A stretch of DNA of 64,000 nucleotides, from NCBI RefSeq assembly GCF_009861525.1, contig NZ_WVHL01000006.1, forward strand, positions 124,001 through 188,000. Reading direction: 5' to 3'. Of this stretch, positions 17,489 to 26,535 are shown piece by piece. Every line of letters begins with the position of its first letter. Position 1 is the first letter of the stretch. Under the pieces are notes generated by a model. That model saw only the letters and a program-made list of their open reading frames with translations, was not told the DNA's origin and did not search any database. The stretch is from Pseudomonas sp. LD120. GTDB taxonomy: Bacteria > Pseudomonadota > Gammaproteobacteria > Pseudomonadales > Pseudomonadaceae. The translations under genes were made by a program, and so were the position numbers.

Positions 17489-17800
17489 ATGAGAATTATT
17501 GCAGTCAGTCAGTTGAAGGCCTTCTGGGAGAAGTACCCGGACGCAGAACAGCCCTTGCTGGCCTGGGTCGATGAAGCAAGGAAAGCCGAGTGGTCCAACC
17601 CTGCGCAGATCAAGGACCAGTATCGCAACGCGAGCATTCTCAAAAGCCGCAGGGTGGTCTTCAACATCAAGGGGAATGAGTATCGACTGATCGTTGCCGT
17701 GGCCTTTCGCTTCGGCGCGCTCTACATCAAGTTCGTAGGTACCCACCAGCAGTACGATGCCATTGATGCCGACAGCGTAGACATGGAGCAACCCGCATGA
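17489..17800 (+). CDS. higB: HigB-type toxin (mRNA interferase)
   Basis: 103 residues of the HigB_toxin family: MRIIAVSQLKAFWEKYPDAEQPLLAWVDEA at the start and FNIKGNEYRLIVAVAFRFGALYIKFVGTHQQYDAI near the end, the latter typical of this RelE-superfamily branch. Such toxins cleave mRNA on the ribosome. AGGA eight bases upstream. The gene overlaps higA by ATGA, giving the toxin-first order characteristic of higBA. Confidence 0.9.
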   Translation: MRIIAVSQLKAFWEKYPDAEQPLLAWVDEARKAEWSNPAQIKDQYRNASILKSRRVVFNIKGNEYRLIVAVAFRFGALYIKFVGTHQQYDAIDADSVDMEQPA

Positions 17801-18168
17801 ACATCCGCCCTATCCACACCGACCAGGATTACCGCGCCGCGCTCAAAAGCGTCTCGCCCCTGTTCGACAACGAACCGCAGCCCGGGACGCCTGAAGGCGA
17901 TTACTTCGATGTGATGATCACCCTGATCGAGGCATACGAAGCCAGGCAGTTTCCCCTGGACCTGCCCAACCCGATCGAGGCGATCAAGTTCCGCATGGAA
18001 CAATCCGGCTTGTCCGCCGCCGACCTGGCGCCGGCCATCGGCCGCACCAATCGCGTCTACGAAGTGCTCAACGGCAAGCGCGCGCTGACCCTGCCGATGA
18101 TCTGGAAACTGCACCAGCTGTTCGGCATCCCGGCCGAAAGCCTGATCAAGCCTAACAAATCGTCCTGA
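17797..18168 (+). CDS. higA: HigA-type antitoxin
   Basis: 123 residues. An N-terminal helical part should bind the toxin, and a C-terminal XRE-like helix-turn-helix (LSAADLAPAIGRTNRVYEVLNGKRALTL, about 70-97) should bind the operator. Such antitoxins neutralise HigB and repress the pair. It starts inside the last codons of higB, ensuring coupled synthesis. Confidence 0.9.
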   Translation: MNIRPIHTDQDYRAALKSVSPLFDNEPQPGTPEGDYFDVMITLIEAYEARQFPLDLPNPIEAIKFRMEQSGLSAADLAPAIGRTNRVYEVLNGKRALTLPMIWKLHQLFGIPAESLIKPNKSS

Positions 18169-18252
18169 GCCTGGTCCTCAGCGCTGGGGTCTGCATGACA
18201 GGTTGCAACAAGACCAGATTGGGGGGACACATTGCCAGCGTTGAAGCAAGGC

Positions 18253-18283
18253 TTGAGCTTGCCCTTGGGTAAACCCCCAGACT
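18253..18283 (+). promoter_or_regulatory. MerR-type promoter with 19-bp spacer
   Basis: -35 TTGAGC (18253-18258) and -10 CAGACT (18278-18283) are 19 bases apart, the overlong spacing activated by MerR proteins. A dyad TTGCCC/GGGTAA lies inside the spacer. It drives the merR gene 30 bases downstream, implying autoregulation. A C9 run (18293-18301) lies between it and the ribosome site. Confidence 0.5.
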
Positions 18284-18313
18284 GCCGTCCAGCCCCCCCC
18301 CAAAGGACGCTCC

Positions 18314-19126
18314 ATGCTCACCATCGGCCAAATGGCTCGCTGCCACAGCCTCACCACCAAGACCCTGCGCCATTACGACAGCATCGGCCTGTTCACCCCG
18401 GCCCTCACCGGCCGTGACAACGGCTATCGCTACTACAGCCCGGAACAGATCGTGACCCTGGGCCGCATCGTCTGGCTGCGGCAACTGGGCATGTCCCTGG
18501 AAGACATCCGCTCGCTGGCGGACCAGGGCGGCCTGGACAGCGTGTTGCACATGCAGCAATCACTGCAGGACCACGCCCGGCAGCTGGAAAGCGAGATTGC
18601 CCGCAGCCAGAAGGTGCTCGGCCATCTGCAGCGCTACCTGGCCCAACCGCAGCGCCAGATCCCGGCGGCGCAAACACCGCAGAAGGTGTTCCTGGCCATG
18701 CAACGGATCATCGGCATGGCCTGGCAGCAGGATGATCCGGGCTCCATCGCCGAGCTCTGGCAACGTTTTGAACCCCGGGAACAGGAGATCCAGCGCCTGG
18801 CCGAGCCGGTGGGCACCTACGGCATCTGCCAGCCCCTGGAGGACGGCCAGTGGCGCTATGTCGCCGGCCTGCCAGTGGCCGCCGACGCGCCGCTGGTGCC
18901 CGGGATGGTCGAGCTGGACATTCCCGCTCGCCACTACGCCCGGGTGGAACACCACGGCGCGGTGGCCACCCTGCCGGAAACCTTCCGTGCGGCCTACAGC
19001 GAATGGTTGCCCGCCGCCGGGCTCACGCCCATCGAGGCCGTGGAGTTCGAGTACAGCGGCGAGCGCTTCCTGGGGCCCCAGCACCCGGACAGCGTGATCG
19101 AGTTGTACATCCCGCTGAACGCCTGA
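18314..19126 (+). CDS. MerR-family regulator with GyrI-like effector domain (BmrR type)
   Basis: 270 residues. The N-terminal MerR helix-turn-helix (TIGQMARCHSLTTKTLRHYDSIGLFTPA) is followed by a dimerisation coiled coil (about 75-115). The C-terminal GyrI/effector-binding domain (about 125-270; VELDIPARHYARVEHHGAVATLPETF) in BmrR binds bulky cationic drugs. AAAGGA lies upstream of the ATG. No obvious pump gene is adjacent, so its targets are elsewhere or only its own promoter. Confidence 0.88.
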   Translation: MLTIGQMARCHSLTTKTLRHYDSIGLFTPALTGRDNGYRYYSPEQIVTLGRIVWLRQLGMSLEDIRSLADQGGLDSVLHMQQSLQDHARQLESEIARSQKVLGHLQRYLAQPQRQIPAAQTPQKVFLAMQRIIGMAWQQDDPGSIAELWQRFEPREQEIQRLAEPVGTYGICQPLEDGQWRYVAGLPVAADAPLVPGMVELDIPARHYARVEHHGAVATLPETFRAAYSEWLPAAGLTPIEAVEFEYSGERFLGPQHPDSVIELYIPLNA

Positions 19127-19259
19127 AAAACCCACGGGGCGAACAGAGCCGCAGGCTACCGCTGGTCTGCGCCTGCTCATCCAGCGTCCACTGTCAGCAA
19201 AAGTACCGCGGATGCCGTTATGCTCTGCAGCCATTTCCAGGTTACCGAGCGAAGGCCCG

Positions 19260-19976
19260 ATGAGTTTCCAGGCAGGTGAGTTGCAACAGATAACCGGCAT
19301 CCGTCATGAATTTTCCATCGCCGGCGGTGCCCTGCCGGCCAATCTGTTCTTCTGCTCCCAGGTCCACAGCGGCGAAGTGGTCGAAGCCAGTACCACGCTG
19401 CCCAGCGGCATCATTCGTGGCGACGCGGTGCTGACCCGCTCGGCCCGTCCGATTGCAGTGGTCACCGCCGATTGCCTGCCACTGCTGATCAGCAGCCACG
19501 ACGGTGCCTGGGTTGCAGCGGTGCATGGCGGCTGGAAAAGCCTGCACGGCGGGATCATCGCCCATGTGCTGGAACACTTTGCCGCCCGGGGCATTGGCGC
19601 GCATCAATTGCGTGTGATCAGCGGCCCGTCGATCAAACCCTGCTGCTATGAGGTCAGCGCCGAGTTCGTCAACAGGCTGTCTGCCACTCAAGGCCATCTG
19701 TGGCCCGCAACACAGCCCCCCTGGAGTCGCCAGCAACCGGCCCCATTGCTGCCGCCCGAGATCACTCCGCCGCAACCCAGCCAGGAAGGCTCACGGTGGT
19801 TCGACCTGAGCCGCTATGCCCTGTACTTGCTGCGTGCCGCCGGGGTGAGCGATGAACAGGTCGAGTTCAGCCCACTGTGCACCTACTGCTCGACCCCGAA
19901 GCTGGCCAGCTACCGGCGACGGAACCATCAAGGGGAAGAGAAGTCCTTCCAATACTCCTGGATAGCCCGAACATGA
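19260..19976 (+). CDS. YfiH/PgeF-like laccase-domain protein
   Basis: 238 residues of the multicopper polyphenol oxidase/LACC1 family; members act as purine nucleoside-processing enzymes or peptidoglycan-editing factor (PgeF). The metal-site motifs are seen: CSQVHSGEV, TADCLPLL and VHGGWKSL, plus the late CTYCS...SYRR segment. The Pseudomonas pgeF orthologue usually sits beside rluD, so this copy with a different context may be a paralogue. It overlaps the GNAT gene by ATGA. Confidence 0.82.
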   Translation: MSFQAGELQQITGIRHEFSIAGGALPANLFFCSQVHSGEVVEASTTLPSGIIRGDAVLTRSARPIAVVTADCLPLLISSHDGAWVAAVHGGWKSLHGGIIAHVLEHFAARGIGAHQLRVISGPSIKPCCYEVSAEFVNRLSATQGHLWPATQPPWSRQQPAPLLPPEITPPQPSQEGSRWFDLSRYALYLLRAAGVSDEQVEFSPLCTYCSTPKLASYRRRNHQGEEKSFQYSWIART

Positions 19977-20428
19977 GCCCGGCGATTGCACTGCGGACCA
20001 CCACCGAGCAAGACCTGGAAACCCTGGTCCAGATGCGCATCGCGGCCATGCGCGAAAGCCTTGAGCGCCTGGGTCGCTTCGACCCGCAGCGCGCCCGGGA
20101 GCGTTTTGCCGCCAGCTTCGCGGCCGAACGCTGTCACTTCATCCTCAGTGACGGACAACCCGTGGGCTTTATCCAGAGCCAATCACACGAGGATCATCTG
20201 CGACTGCAGCACCTGTACGTCATGCCGCAATTCCAAGGGCGGGGCATCGGTGCCCAGGCCTTGGAGCCGCTTTTACAGCGTTCCACCAGAGAACAATTGC
20301 CCATCCACCTGGATGCGTTGCGCGGCAGTGACTCGAATCGTTTTTATCGACGCCTGGGTTTCGTGCAAGTGGAAGAAAGTGAATGGGATATTCACTACGT
20401 TCGGCCGGCAGATCCACCTCGGGCCTGA
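19973..20428 (+). CDS. GNAT-family N-acetyltransferase
   Basis: 151 residues from the ATG overlapping the preceding stop. The acetyl-CoA loop is in MPQFQGRGIGAQALEPLL, and FYRRLGFVQVEESEWDIHY forms the last strand pair. The coupling to the laccase-fold gene suggests a shared job, but the substrate is unknown. Confidence 0.85.
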   Translation: MSPAIALRTTTEQDLETLVQMRIAAMRESLERLGRFDPQRARERFAASFAAERCHFILSDGQPVGFIQSQSHEDHLRLQHLYVMPQFQGRGIGAQALEPLLQRSTREQLPIHLDALRGSDSNRFYRRLGFVQVEESEWDIHYVRPADPPRA

Positions 20429-20523
20429 ATCCGGCTCCCGTCGGCCATCAAGACCTTACTGGTTCTTGCTCTGCAATCTGAGCTAACGTTGCCGCCCCCT
20501 CAGACCCAACCCAAGGAGTGCCC

Positions 20524-21105
20524 GTGTCTGACAATCTCTATGCCCCGCCCCAGGCGGATCTGGCCGCCCCTTCGACGCAAGCAGCAGCGCAACCTTTCTA
20601 TGTGGTGTCCAAGGCCAAGTTCCTGACCCTGTATATCCTCACCTTCGGTATCTACCAGCTGTACTGGGCCTACAAGAACTGGCATCAGTTCAGGCACGCC
20701 AGCGGTCAGGAGCTGTGGCCGGTGGCCCGGGCGTTTTTCGCGATTTTCTTCACCCATGCGCTGTACCGCGAAGCCGATGCACAGCTCAAGCGCGACGGCC
20801 GCAGCCATGACTGGCGGCCCGGTGAACTGGCGACCCTGTTTGTGGTGGGGCTGATCGTCAACAACGTGGTGGATGCACTGTCACGCAAGAACATCGGCTA
20901 CCCGGTAACCGACATCGCCAGCCTGGCGCTGCTGCCGGTGCTGGCCTGGGTCACCTGGCTCGGTCAGCGTGGCCTGAATGCCGCCGCCGGCGACCCCGAA
21001 GGCCGCAGCAACGCCCGTTTCACCCCGCTCAACTATGTGCTCTGCGCCCTCGGGGCCGTGGTGCTGGTGCTGGCTTGCATCGGGCTAATGCTGCCGCCGG
21101 AGTGA
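20524..21105 (+). CDS. Membrane protein of unknown function
   Basis: 193 residues from GTG 20524, preferred over the GTG six bases earlier because AAGGAG then has a five-base spacer and the protein opens SDNLYAPPQADLA, a start common to a family of Pseudomonas membrane proteins. Hydrophobic segments: FLTLYILTFGIYQLYWAY, ATLFVVGLIVNNVV, LALLPVLAWVTWLG and a C-terminal helix (YVLCALGAVVLVLACIGLML). No enzymatic motif seen. Confidence 0.75.
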   Translation: MSDNLYAPPQADLAAPSTQAAAQPFYVVSKAKFLTLYILTFGIYQLYWAYKNWHQFRHASGQELWPVARAFFAIFFTHALYREADAQLKRDGRSHDWRPGELATLFVVGLIVNNVVDALSRKNIGYPVTDIASLALLPVLAWVTWLGQRGLNAAAGDPEGRSNARFTPLNYVLCALGAVVLVLACIGLMLPPE

Positions 21106-21114
21106 CCCCGGAAC

Positions 21115-21468
21115 TCAGGCGCTGACGTAGACCCAGGCCTGGATCCCGGAGGCCAGGGTCACGCTGACCCGCTTGTAGTCGGCGACTTCATAGCGGTCGG
21201 CCGCCGCCAGTTCCTCGGGGGTGATACGCAGCACCGTGCCGGCTATCGGCGCGCTGTCCACCGTCCCCGGGCGCAGGATCGGGTGATGGGTCTTGCCGCT
21301 GGCGGCCAATACCTCAGGATCGGTGATTTCCACCCAGCTCTGCTCATAACCGAGCATCGCGTCCTTGCTGCCCTGCAACTCACGACCGAAGTTGGCCAAT
21401 TGGACCGTCCTGTCCTGCAGGGTGCCGTAGGAAAAAAGAAAAACCGATGCCGCCGTTGCAACACTCAT
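21115..21468 (-). CDS. Gamma-glutamylcyclotransferase-like (AIG2/GGCT) protein
   Basis: 117 residues. FSYGTLQD near residues 12-19 is the substrate-binding signature of the GGCT/AIG2 fold, and ITPEELAAADRYEVADYKRV carries the acidic catalytic segment. Such proteins cyclise gamma-glutamyl amines or dipeptides to 5-oxoproline. It follows ddl on the same strand (30 bases), so they may be co-transcribed. Confidence 0.83.
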   Translation of the reverse strand: MSVATAASVFLFSYGTLQDRTVQLANFGRELQGSKDAMLGYEQSWVEITDPEVLAASGKTHHPILRPGTVDSAPIAGTVLRITPEELAAADRYEVADYKRVSVTLASGIQAWVYVSA

Positions 21469-21498
21469 TCGTGACGATCCTATCTGTGGTGATCCGCC

Positions 21499-22593
<1,095 letters not shown>

Positions 22594-22634
22594 GACTGGT
22601 TCCTGTTAAAGAAATGCTCTGATTGTCCTGCGCT

Positions 22635-23114
22635 TCAGTGAGGGCTGTAGCGCAGATGGATCAACGCGACCCGTTGCTGCTCCTTGTTTTTGCGCTCCTC
22701 GATGGCAAACGGCACGAACCCCAGCTTGGGATATAGCAACAAGCCTGCGACGTTGTCGTTGAAACAGGACAAGGTCACCTCACGCGCCTGATGTTTGCCG
22801 TAGGCGATCTCGATCATCCGCCCGATCAGTTGCGCCCCCAGCCCCATGCCGCGCACGTGCGGGTCGACGATCACGTTGCCAATGGTGCAGGTGCCGCCGC
22901 TTTCCCAACGGTAAAAGTTGGCAAACCCCGCGACCTGCCCTTCATGTTCGATCACCGTCGAGTCGCTGCGCTGAGCGATAGAGTCGCGCAACTGCTGGTG
23001 GTTCAACGGCCAGGTGGCTGCGGGAAAGAAGAAAAACAGTTCCTGCGGGTGACGCACGAAGCTGCAAATGCGCGAGATGTCGGTTGTGTCTACCGGGCGA
23101 AAAGTAACGGCCAT
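22635..23114 (-). CDS. GNAT-family N-acetyltransferase
   Basis: 159 residues from the ATG at 23114 with AGGAG upstream. The acetyl-CoA loop is in VDPHVRGMGLGAQLIGRMI and the conserved C-terminal part is CFNDNVAGLLLYPKLGFVPF. Its order RPVDTTDISRICSFVRHPQELFFFFPAATWPL resembles acetyltransferases acting on small molecules. Substrate unknown. Confidence 0.85.
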   Translation of the reverse strand: MAVTFRPVDTTDISRICSFVRHPQELFFFFPAATWPLNHQQLRDSIAQRSDSTVIEHEGQVAGFANFYRWESGGTCTIGNVIVDPHVRGMGLGAQLIGRMIEIAYGKHQAREVTLSCFNDNVAGLLLYPKLGFVPFAIEERKNKEQQRVALIHLRYSPH

Positions 23115-23305
23115 GTTCAGACTCCTGATGGCGGGACGCATGCTCCTCGTTGGCGGGCAAAGCATGCCTGGGAATTAATCATCAGCCCAAGGACCAATAG
23201 CAAGGGGCGATGGCTGCACCGCCGCGACTGGGGCCTTGCAGACAGCCTTACAGCCCATCGGTTAAGGTGCGTTTTTCACGATTGCCACCAGGACCGCTCC
23301 CTTCC

Positions 23306-24115
23306 ATGGCCAAACCCACCACCGTCACCGACTGGGTTCACCGCGCGCCCCCCGTCCAGGGGCTGGAGCGCATCGAGGCGTACTTCGCCGGCCACGGCTA
23401 TGACATGCACCGCCACGACACCTACGCCATCGGCCGCACCCTGCGTGGGGTACAGAGTTTTCAGTACCGCGGCGGTTGGCGCCACAGCCTGCCGGGCGGG
23501 ACCATGGTGCTGCACCCCGATGAAGCCCACGATGGCGAGGCCGGCACCCATGACGGTTTTCACTACCGCATGCTGTACGTCGAACCGGCGCTGATCCAGC
23601 AGATCCTAGGTGGCCAGCCGCTGCCCTTCATCAAGGGCGGCCTGTCCGATGATCGACGCCTGTTCGCCGCCACCGATGCCTTGCTGCGCAGCCTCGACAG
23701 CCCCCTGGACCCGCTGGAACAGGAAGACGCGCTGTTCGATCTGGCCCACGCCTTGAACAGTGTGGCCGGGGTTGCTCAGCCGCGACCGCGTTTTAACTAC
23801 ACGGCAGCCGAGCGAGCCCGGCAATACATCCACAGCGCCCTGGATCGTCCCCTCACTCTGGATGAGCTGGCGGCCCACAGCGAACGCGACCGCTGGAGCC
23901 TGTCCCGAGACTTTCGCCTGCTGTTCGGCACCAGCCCCTATCGCTACCTGAACATGCGCCGCCTGGATCTGGTTCGTGCGCTGCTGGTGCAGGGTCAATC
24001 CCTGGCCGATGCCGCGCTGATGGCCGGTTTCGCCGATCAGAGCCACATGACCCGGCAATTTCGCCAGACCTTCGGCCTGCCACCGGCGCGCTGGCTGAAC
24101 ATGCTTGGTCGCTGA
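23306..24115 (+). CDS. AraC-family transcriptional regulator
   Basis: 269 residues. An N-terminal cupin-like sensor (HRHDTYAIGRTLRGVQSFQYRGGW ... LHPDEAHDGEAG) is followed by two C-terminal helix-turn-helix motifs (LTLDELAAHSERDRWSLSRDFRLLFGTSPYRYL; SLADAALMAGFADQSHMTRQFRQTFGLPPARW). It is divergent from the GNAT gene at 22635 and precedes the cupin gene, either of which it may control. Confidence 0.9.
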   Translation: MAKPTTVTDWVHRAPPVQGLERIEAYFAGHGYDMHRHDTYAIGRTLRGVQSFQYRGGWRHSLPGGTMVLHPDEAHDGEAGTHDGFHYRMLYVEPALIQQILGGQPLPFIKGGLSDDRRLFAATDALLRSLDSPLDPLEQEDALFDLAHALNSVAGVAQPRPRFNYTAAERARQYIHSALDRPLTLDELAAHSERDRWSLSRDFRLLFGTSPYRYLNMRRLDLVRALLVQGQSLADAALMAGFADQSHMTRQFRQTFGLPPARWLNMLGR

Positions 24116-24195
24116 GCCACGCACAATCGTTCAAGAACCCCGCCTCGCCGGCTGCTTACACTCAGTGCTCATTCAACACTGATGTGGACCCCAGC

Positions 24196-24585
24196 ATGCA
24201 CAGCCCAGCCAACGCGCAACGCCCCTACCGGAGCCTCAACTTCGTCCAGAAACTTGGTCTGTTCAGCGAACATTGGACGCCCAAGGTGATCGCCGAAATG
24301 AATGACTACCAGTTCAAGATCTCCAAGCTGCAAGGGGAGTTCGTCTGGCACAGCCACCCCGACACCGATGAAACCTTCATCGTGCTGGAAGGCCAGTTGC
24401 ACATCGACTTTCGTGACGGTCGGGTGTCCATCGCCAGCGGTGAAATGTTCGTGGTGCCCAAGGGCGTCGAACACAAACCCTGGTCCGAGCAGGAGGTCAA
24501 ACTGCTGCTGATCGAACCCAAGGGCGTGCTCAACACCGGCGATCAGGGTGGCGAGCGTACGGCACAGAACGACGTCTGGATTTGA
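24196..24585 (+). CDS. Cupin-domain protein
   Basis: 129 residues, single-domain beta-barrel. Metal-binding motif 1 is FVWHSHPDTDETFIVLEGQ and motif 2 is GEMFVVPKGVEHKPW. The start is uncertain: ATG 24196 or the in-frame GTG at 24184, neither with a strong ribosome site. It converges on the LysR gene. Function unknown; small cupins often bind a metal and a small organic acid. Confidence 0.82.
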   Translation: MHSPANAQRPYRSLNFVQKLGLFSEHWTPKVIAEMNDYQFKISKLQGEFVWHSHPDTDETFIVLEGQLHIDFRDGRVSIASGEMFVVPKGVEHKPWSEQEVKLLLIEPKGVLNTGDQGGERTAQNDVWI

Positions 24586-24597
24586 CTCCCCACGCCC

Positions 24598-25497
24598 CTA
24601 TTCGGCGCCTTGCGCCACCAGCCAGTCGTGAAACAACTGGCCACTGGCGGACAGGCGCTTGTGCCGCACATGCACCAGAAAGTCCGCCTGGCCAGAACGG
24701 AACGCCCACTGGCCAACGCGCTGCAACTCGCCCTGGGCCACCAACTCACTGGCCATGAAATCCCAGCCCAGGCCGACGCCCAGGCCCTGCTGCACGGCAC
24801 TGAACATCAGGGTCAGTTGGTTGAAGCCCAATGCCCCCGGCGGCGCGCTGTAGTCCAGGGCGAAATGCTGGAACCAGTCGCGCCAGTCAATGCAGTTCCA
24901 GGCCGAGGCGTCCAGCTGGATCAGAGGCAACTCGGCCAACTGCGCCAACTCGCTGACGACGGGCACTGCCAGACGCCGGCTGGCAATGGGATAGACCACC
25001 TCGGCGAACAGCGACGTGGCCGCCAGGGACGACCATTGTCCGGCACCGTAGAGAATGCCGAAATCATGCTCGGCCACACTGGACTCATCCATGTCGTTGT
25101 TGGCGTGGATGCTCACGGTGATGTTCGGGTGCTGTTTGTTGAACGCCAACAGACGTGGAAACAGCCAGAACTGTGCCACCGCGTGGGTGCATTGCACGGT
25201 GACGGTGTTGGCGTCGCGCCCGGCCCGCAAACGACTGACGCTACGCAGTAAAGCCTCCAACTGGGTGCTGACCTCGGCGAACAACGAAGCGCCGCAGGCG
25301 GTGAGTTTCACCCCTCGGGCCTGACGCTCGAATAGCTGGGTTTTCAGCGACAGCTCCAGCGCCCGAATCTGTTTACTCACCGCACTCTGGGTCAGGCACA
25401 GCTCGGTGGCCGCACGAGTGAAGCTGGCATTGCGCGCCACCGCCTCGAAAGTCACCAGGGTTTCCAGCGGCGGCAAATGACGGGCGAAGCGACTCAT
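24598..25497 (-). CDS. LysR-family regulator (GcvA-like)
   Basis: 299 residues. N-terminal helix-turn-helix ASFTRAATELCLTQSAVSKQIRALE, then a substrate-binding domain. It reads divergently from the EamA exporter at 25600 with a 102-base gap, the standard layout for a LysR regulator and its target. Confidence 0.92.
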   Translation of the reverse strand: MSRFARHLPPLETLVTFEAVARNASFTRAATELCLTQSAVSKQIRALELSLKTQLFERQARGVKLTACGASLFAEVSTQLEALLRSVSRLRAGRDANTVTVQCTHAVAQFWLFPRLLAFNKQHPNITVSIHANNDMDESSVAEHDFGILYGAGQWSSLAATSLFAEVVYPIASRRLAVPVVSELAQLAELPLIQLDASAWNCIDWRDWFQHFALDYSAPPGALGFNQLTLMFSAVQQGLGVGLGWDFMASELVAQGELQRVGQWAFRSGQADFLVHVRHKRLSASGQLFHDWLVAQGAE

Positions 25498-25599
25498 TAG
25501 ACATTCCCCAGAAGAATAGGTGAGTGCCTATATATCCTTTGTCCAGTCGGTCAGCAATGACTAGGCTGCGCGCTTTGATGAATCGCTGCGAGTGTGTGC

Positions 25600-26529
25600 A
25601 TGAAACGCGGAGTTGCTTATGCGGCCCTGGCCGGTGCGGTCTGGGGCCTGGCCATTGTGGTGCCAAGCCTGTTGCCGGAGTTCAGTCCGCTGATGCTCAG
25701 CTGTGCCCGCTTCACCCTGTATGGCGCATTCTCTCTACTCCTGGCTGCACCCCAGGCCCGGACGCTGCTGCAACGCCTCAGCTGGGGCGACGCGTTGCTG
25801 CTGATCAAGCTGGCGCTGACCGGCAACCTGATCTACTTCATGCTCCTGGCCAGCGCCATCCAGTGGGCGGGGGTGGCCAGCACCGCGCTGATTGTCGGCC
25901 TGTTGCCGCTGACCATCACCCTGGCCGGACGCGCAGATGCCGACGCCGTCTCCCTGCGCCAACTGCGCTGGCCCCTGCTACTGGTGCTCGCCGGCATCTG
26001 CTGCATCAACCTCGACACCCTGATCAGCGCACAAAACGACTCGGCGGAACTCGGCCAGCGCGCCTTGGGCCTGCTTTGCGCCTTCGGTGCCCTGCTGTGC
26101 TGGACCTGGTTCGCCACCGACAACGCCCGCCACTTGAAGAACAACCGTTTCAACAGCGGCCAGTGGTCGACCCTGTGGGGCATCACCACTGGCCTGATGA
26201 GCGCTGTGGTCTGGCTGCTGGCGGAGGGTTTTTCGTTGCCAGGCACCGCGCTTGAAGCCAGCGATCAGCGCTGGATGCTGTTCTGGGGCCTGAGCCTGTG
26301 TAGCGCAGTGCTGGGCTCCTGGTTCGGCAATCGCATGTGGAATGCCTCGACCCGGCGCCTGCCCCTGACCCTGAGCGGCCAGTTGATCGTGTTCGAGACC
26401 CTGTTCGCCCTGCTGTACGGTTTCATCTGGCTGCAGCACCTGCCGAGCCTGCTGCAAAGCTCGGCAGCCCTGCTATTGCTGGCCGGGGTGCTGTGGGCGG
26501 TGCGCCGCCACTTGCCCCAACCCCATTAG
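25600..26529 (+). CDS. EamA/DMT-family exporter
   Basis: 309 residues with about ten hydrophobic helices in two EamA repeats (AALAGAVWGLAIVVPSLLPEF ... and AFGALLCWTWFATDNARH ...). These inner-membrane proteins export amino acids or metabolites. ATG 25600 is chosen over the GTG two codons before it because the helix begins at once; no strong ribosome site supports either. Probably under the divergent LysR regulator. Confidence 0.87.
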   Translation: MKRGVAYAALAGAVWGLAIVVPSLLPEFSPLMLSCARFTLYGAFSLLLAAPQARTLLQRLSWGDALLLIKLALTGNLIYFMLLASAIQWAGVASTALIVGLLPLTITLAGRADADAVSLRQLRWPLLLVLAGICCINLDTLISAQNDSAELGQRALGLLCAFGALLCWTWFATDNARHLKNNRFNSGQWSTLWGITTGLMSAVVWLLAEGFSLPGTALEASDQRWMLFWGLSLCSAVLGSWFGNRMWNASTRRLPLTLSGQLIVFETLFALLYGFIWLQHLPSLLQSSAALLLLAGVLWAVRRHLPQPH

Positions 26530-26535
26530 TCCCCT

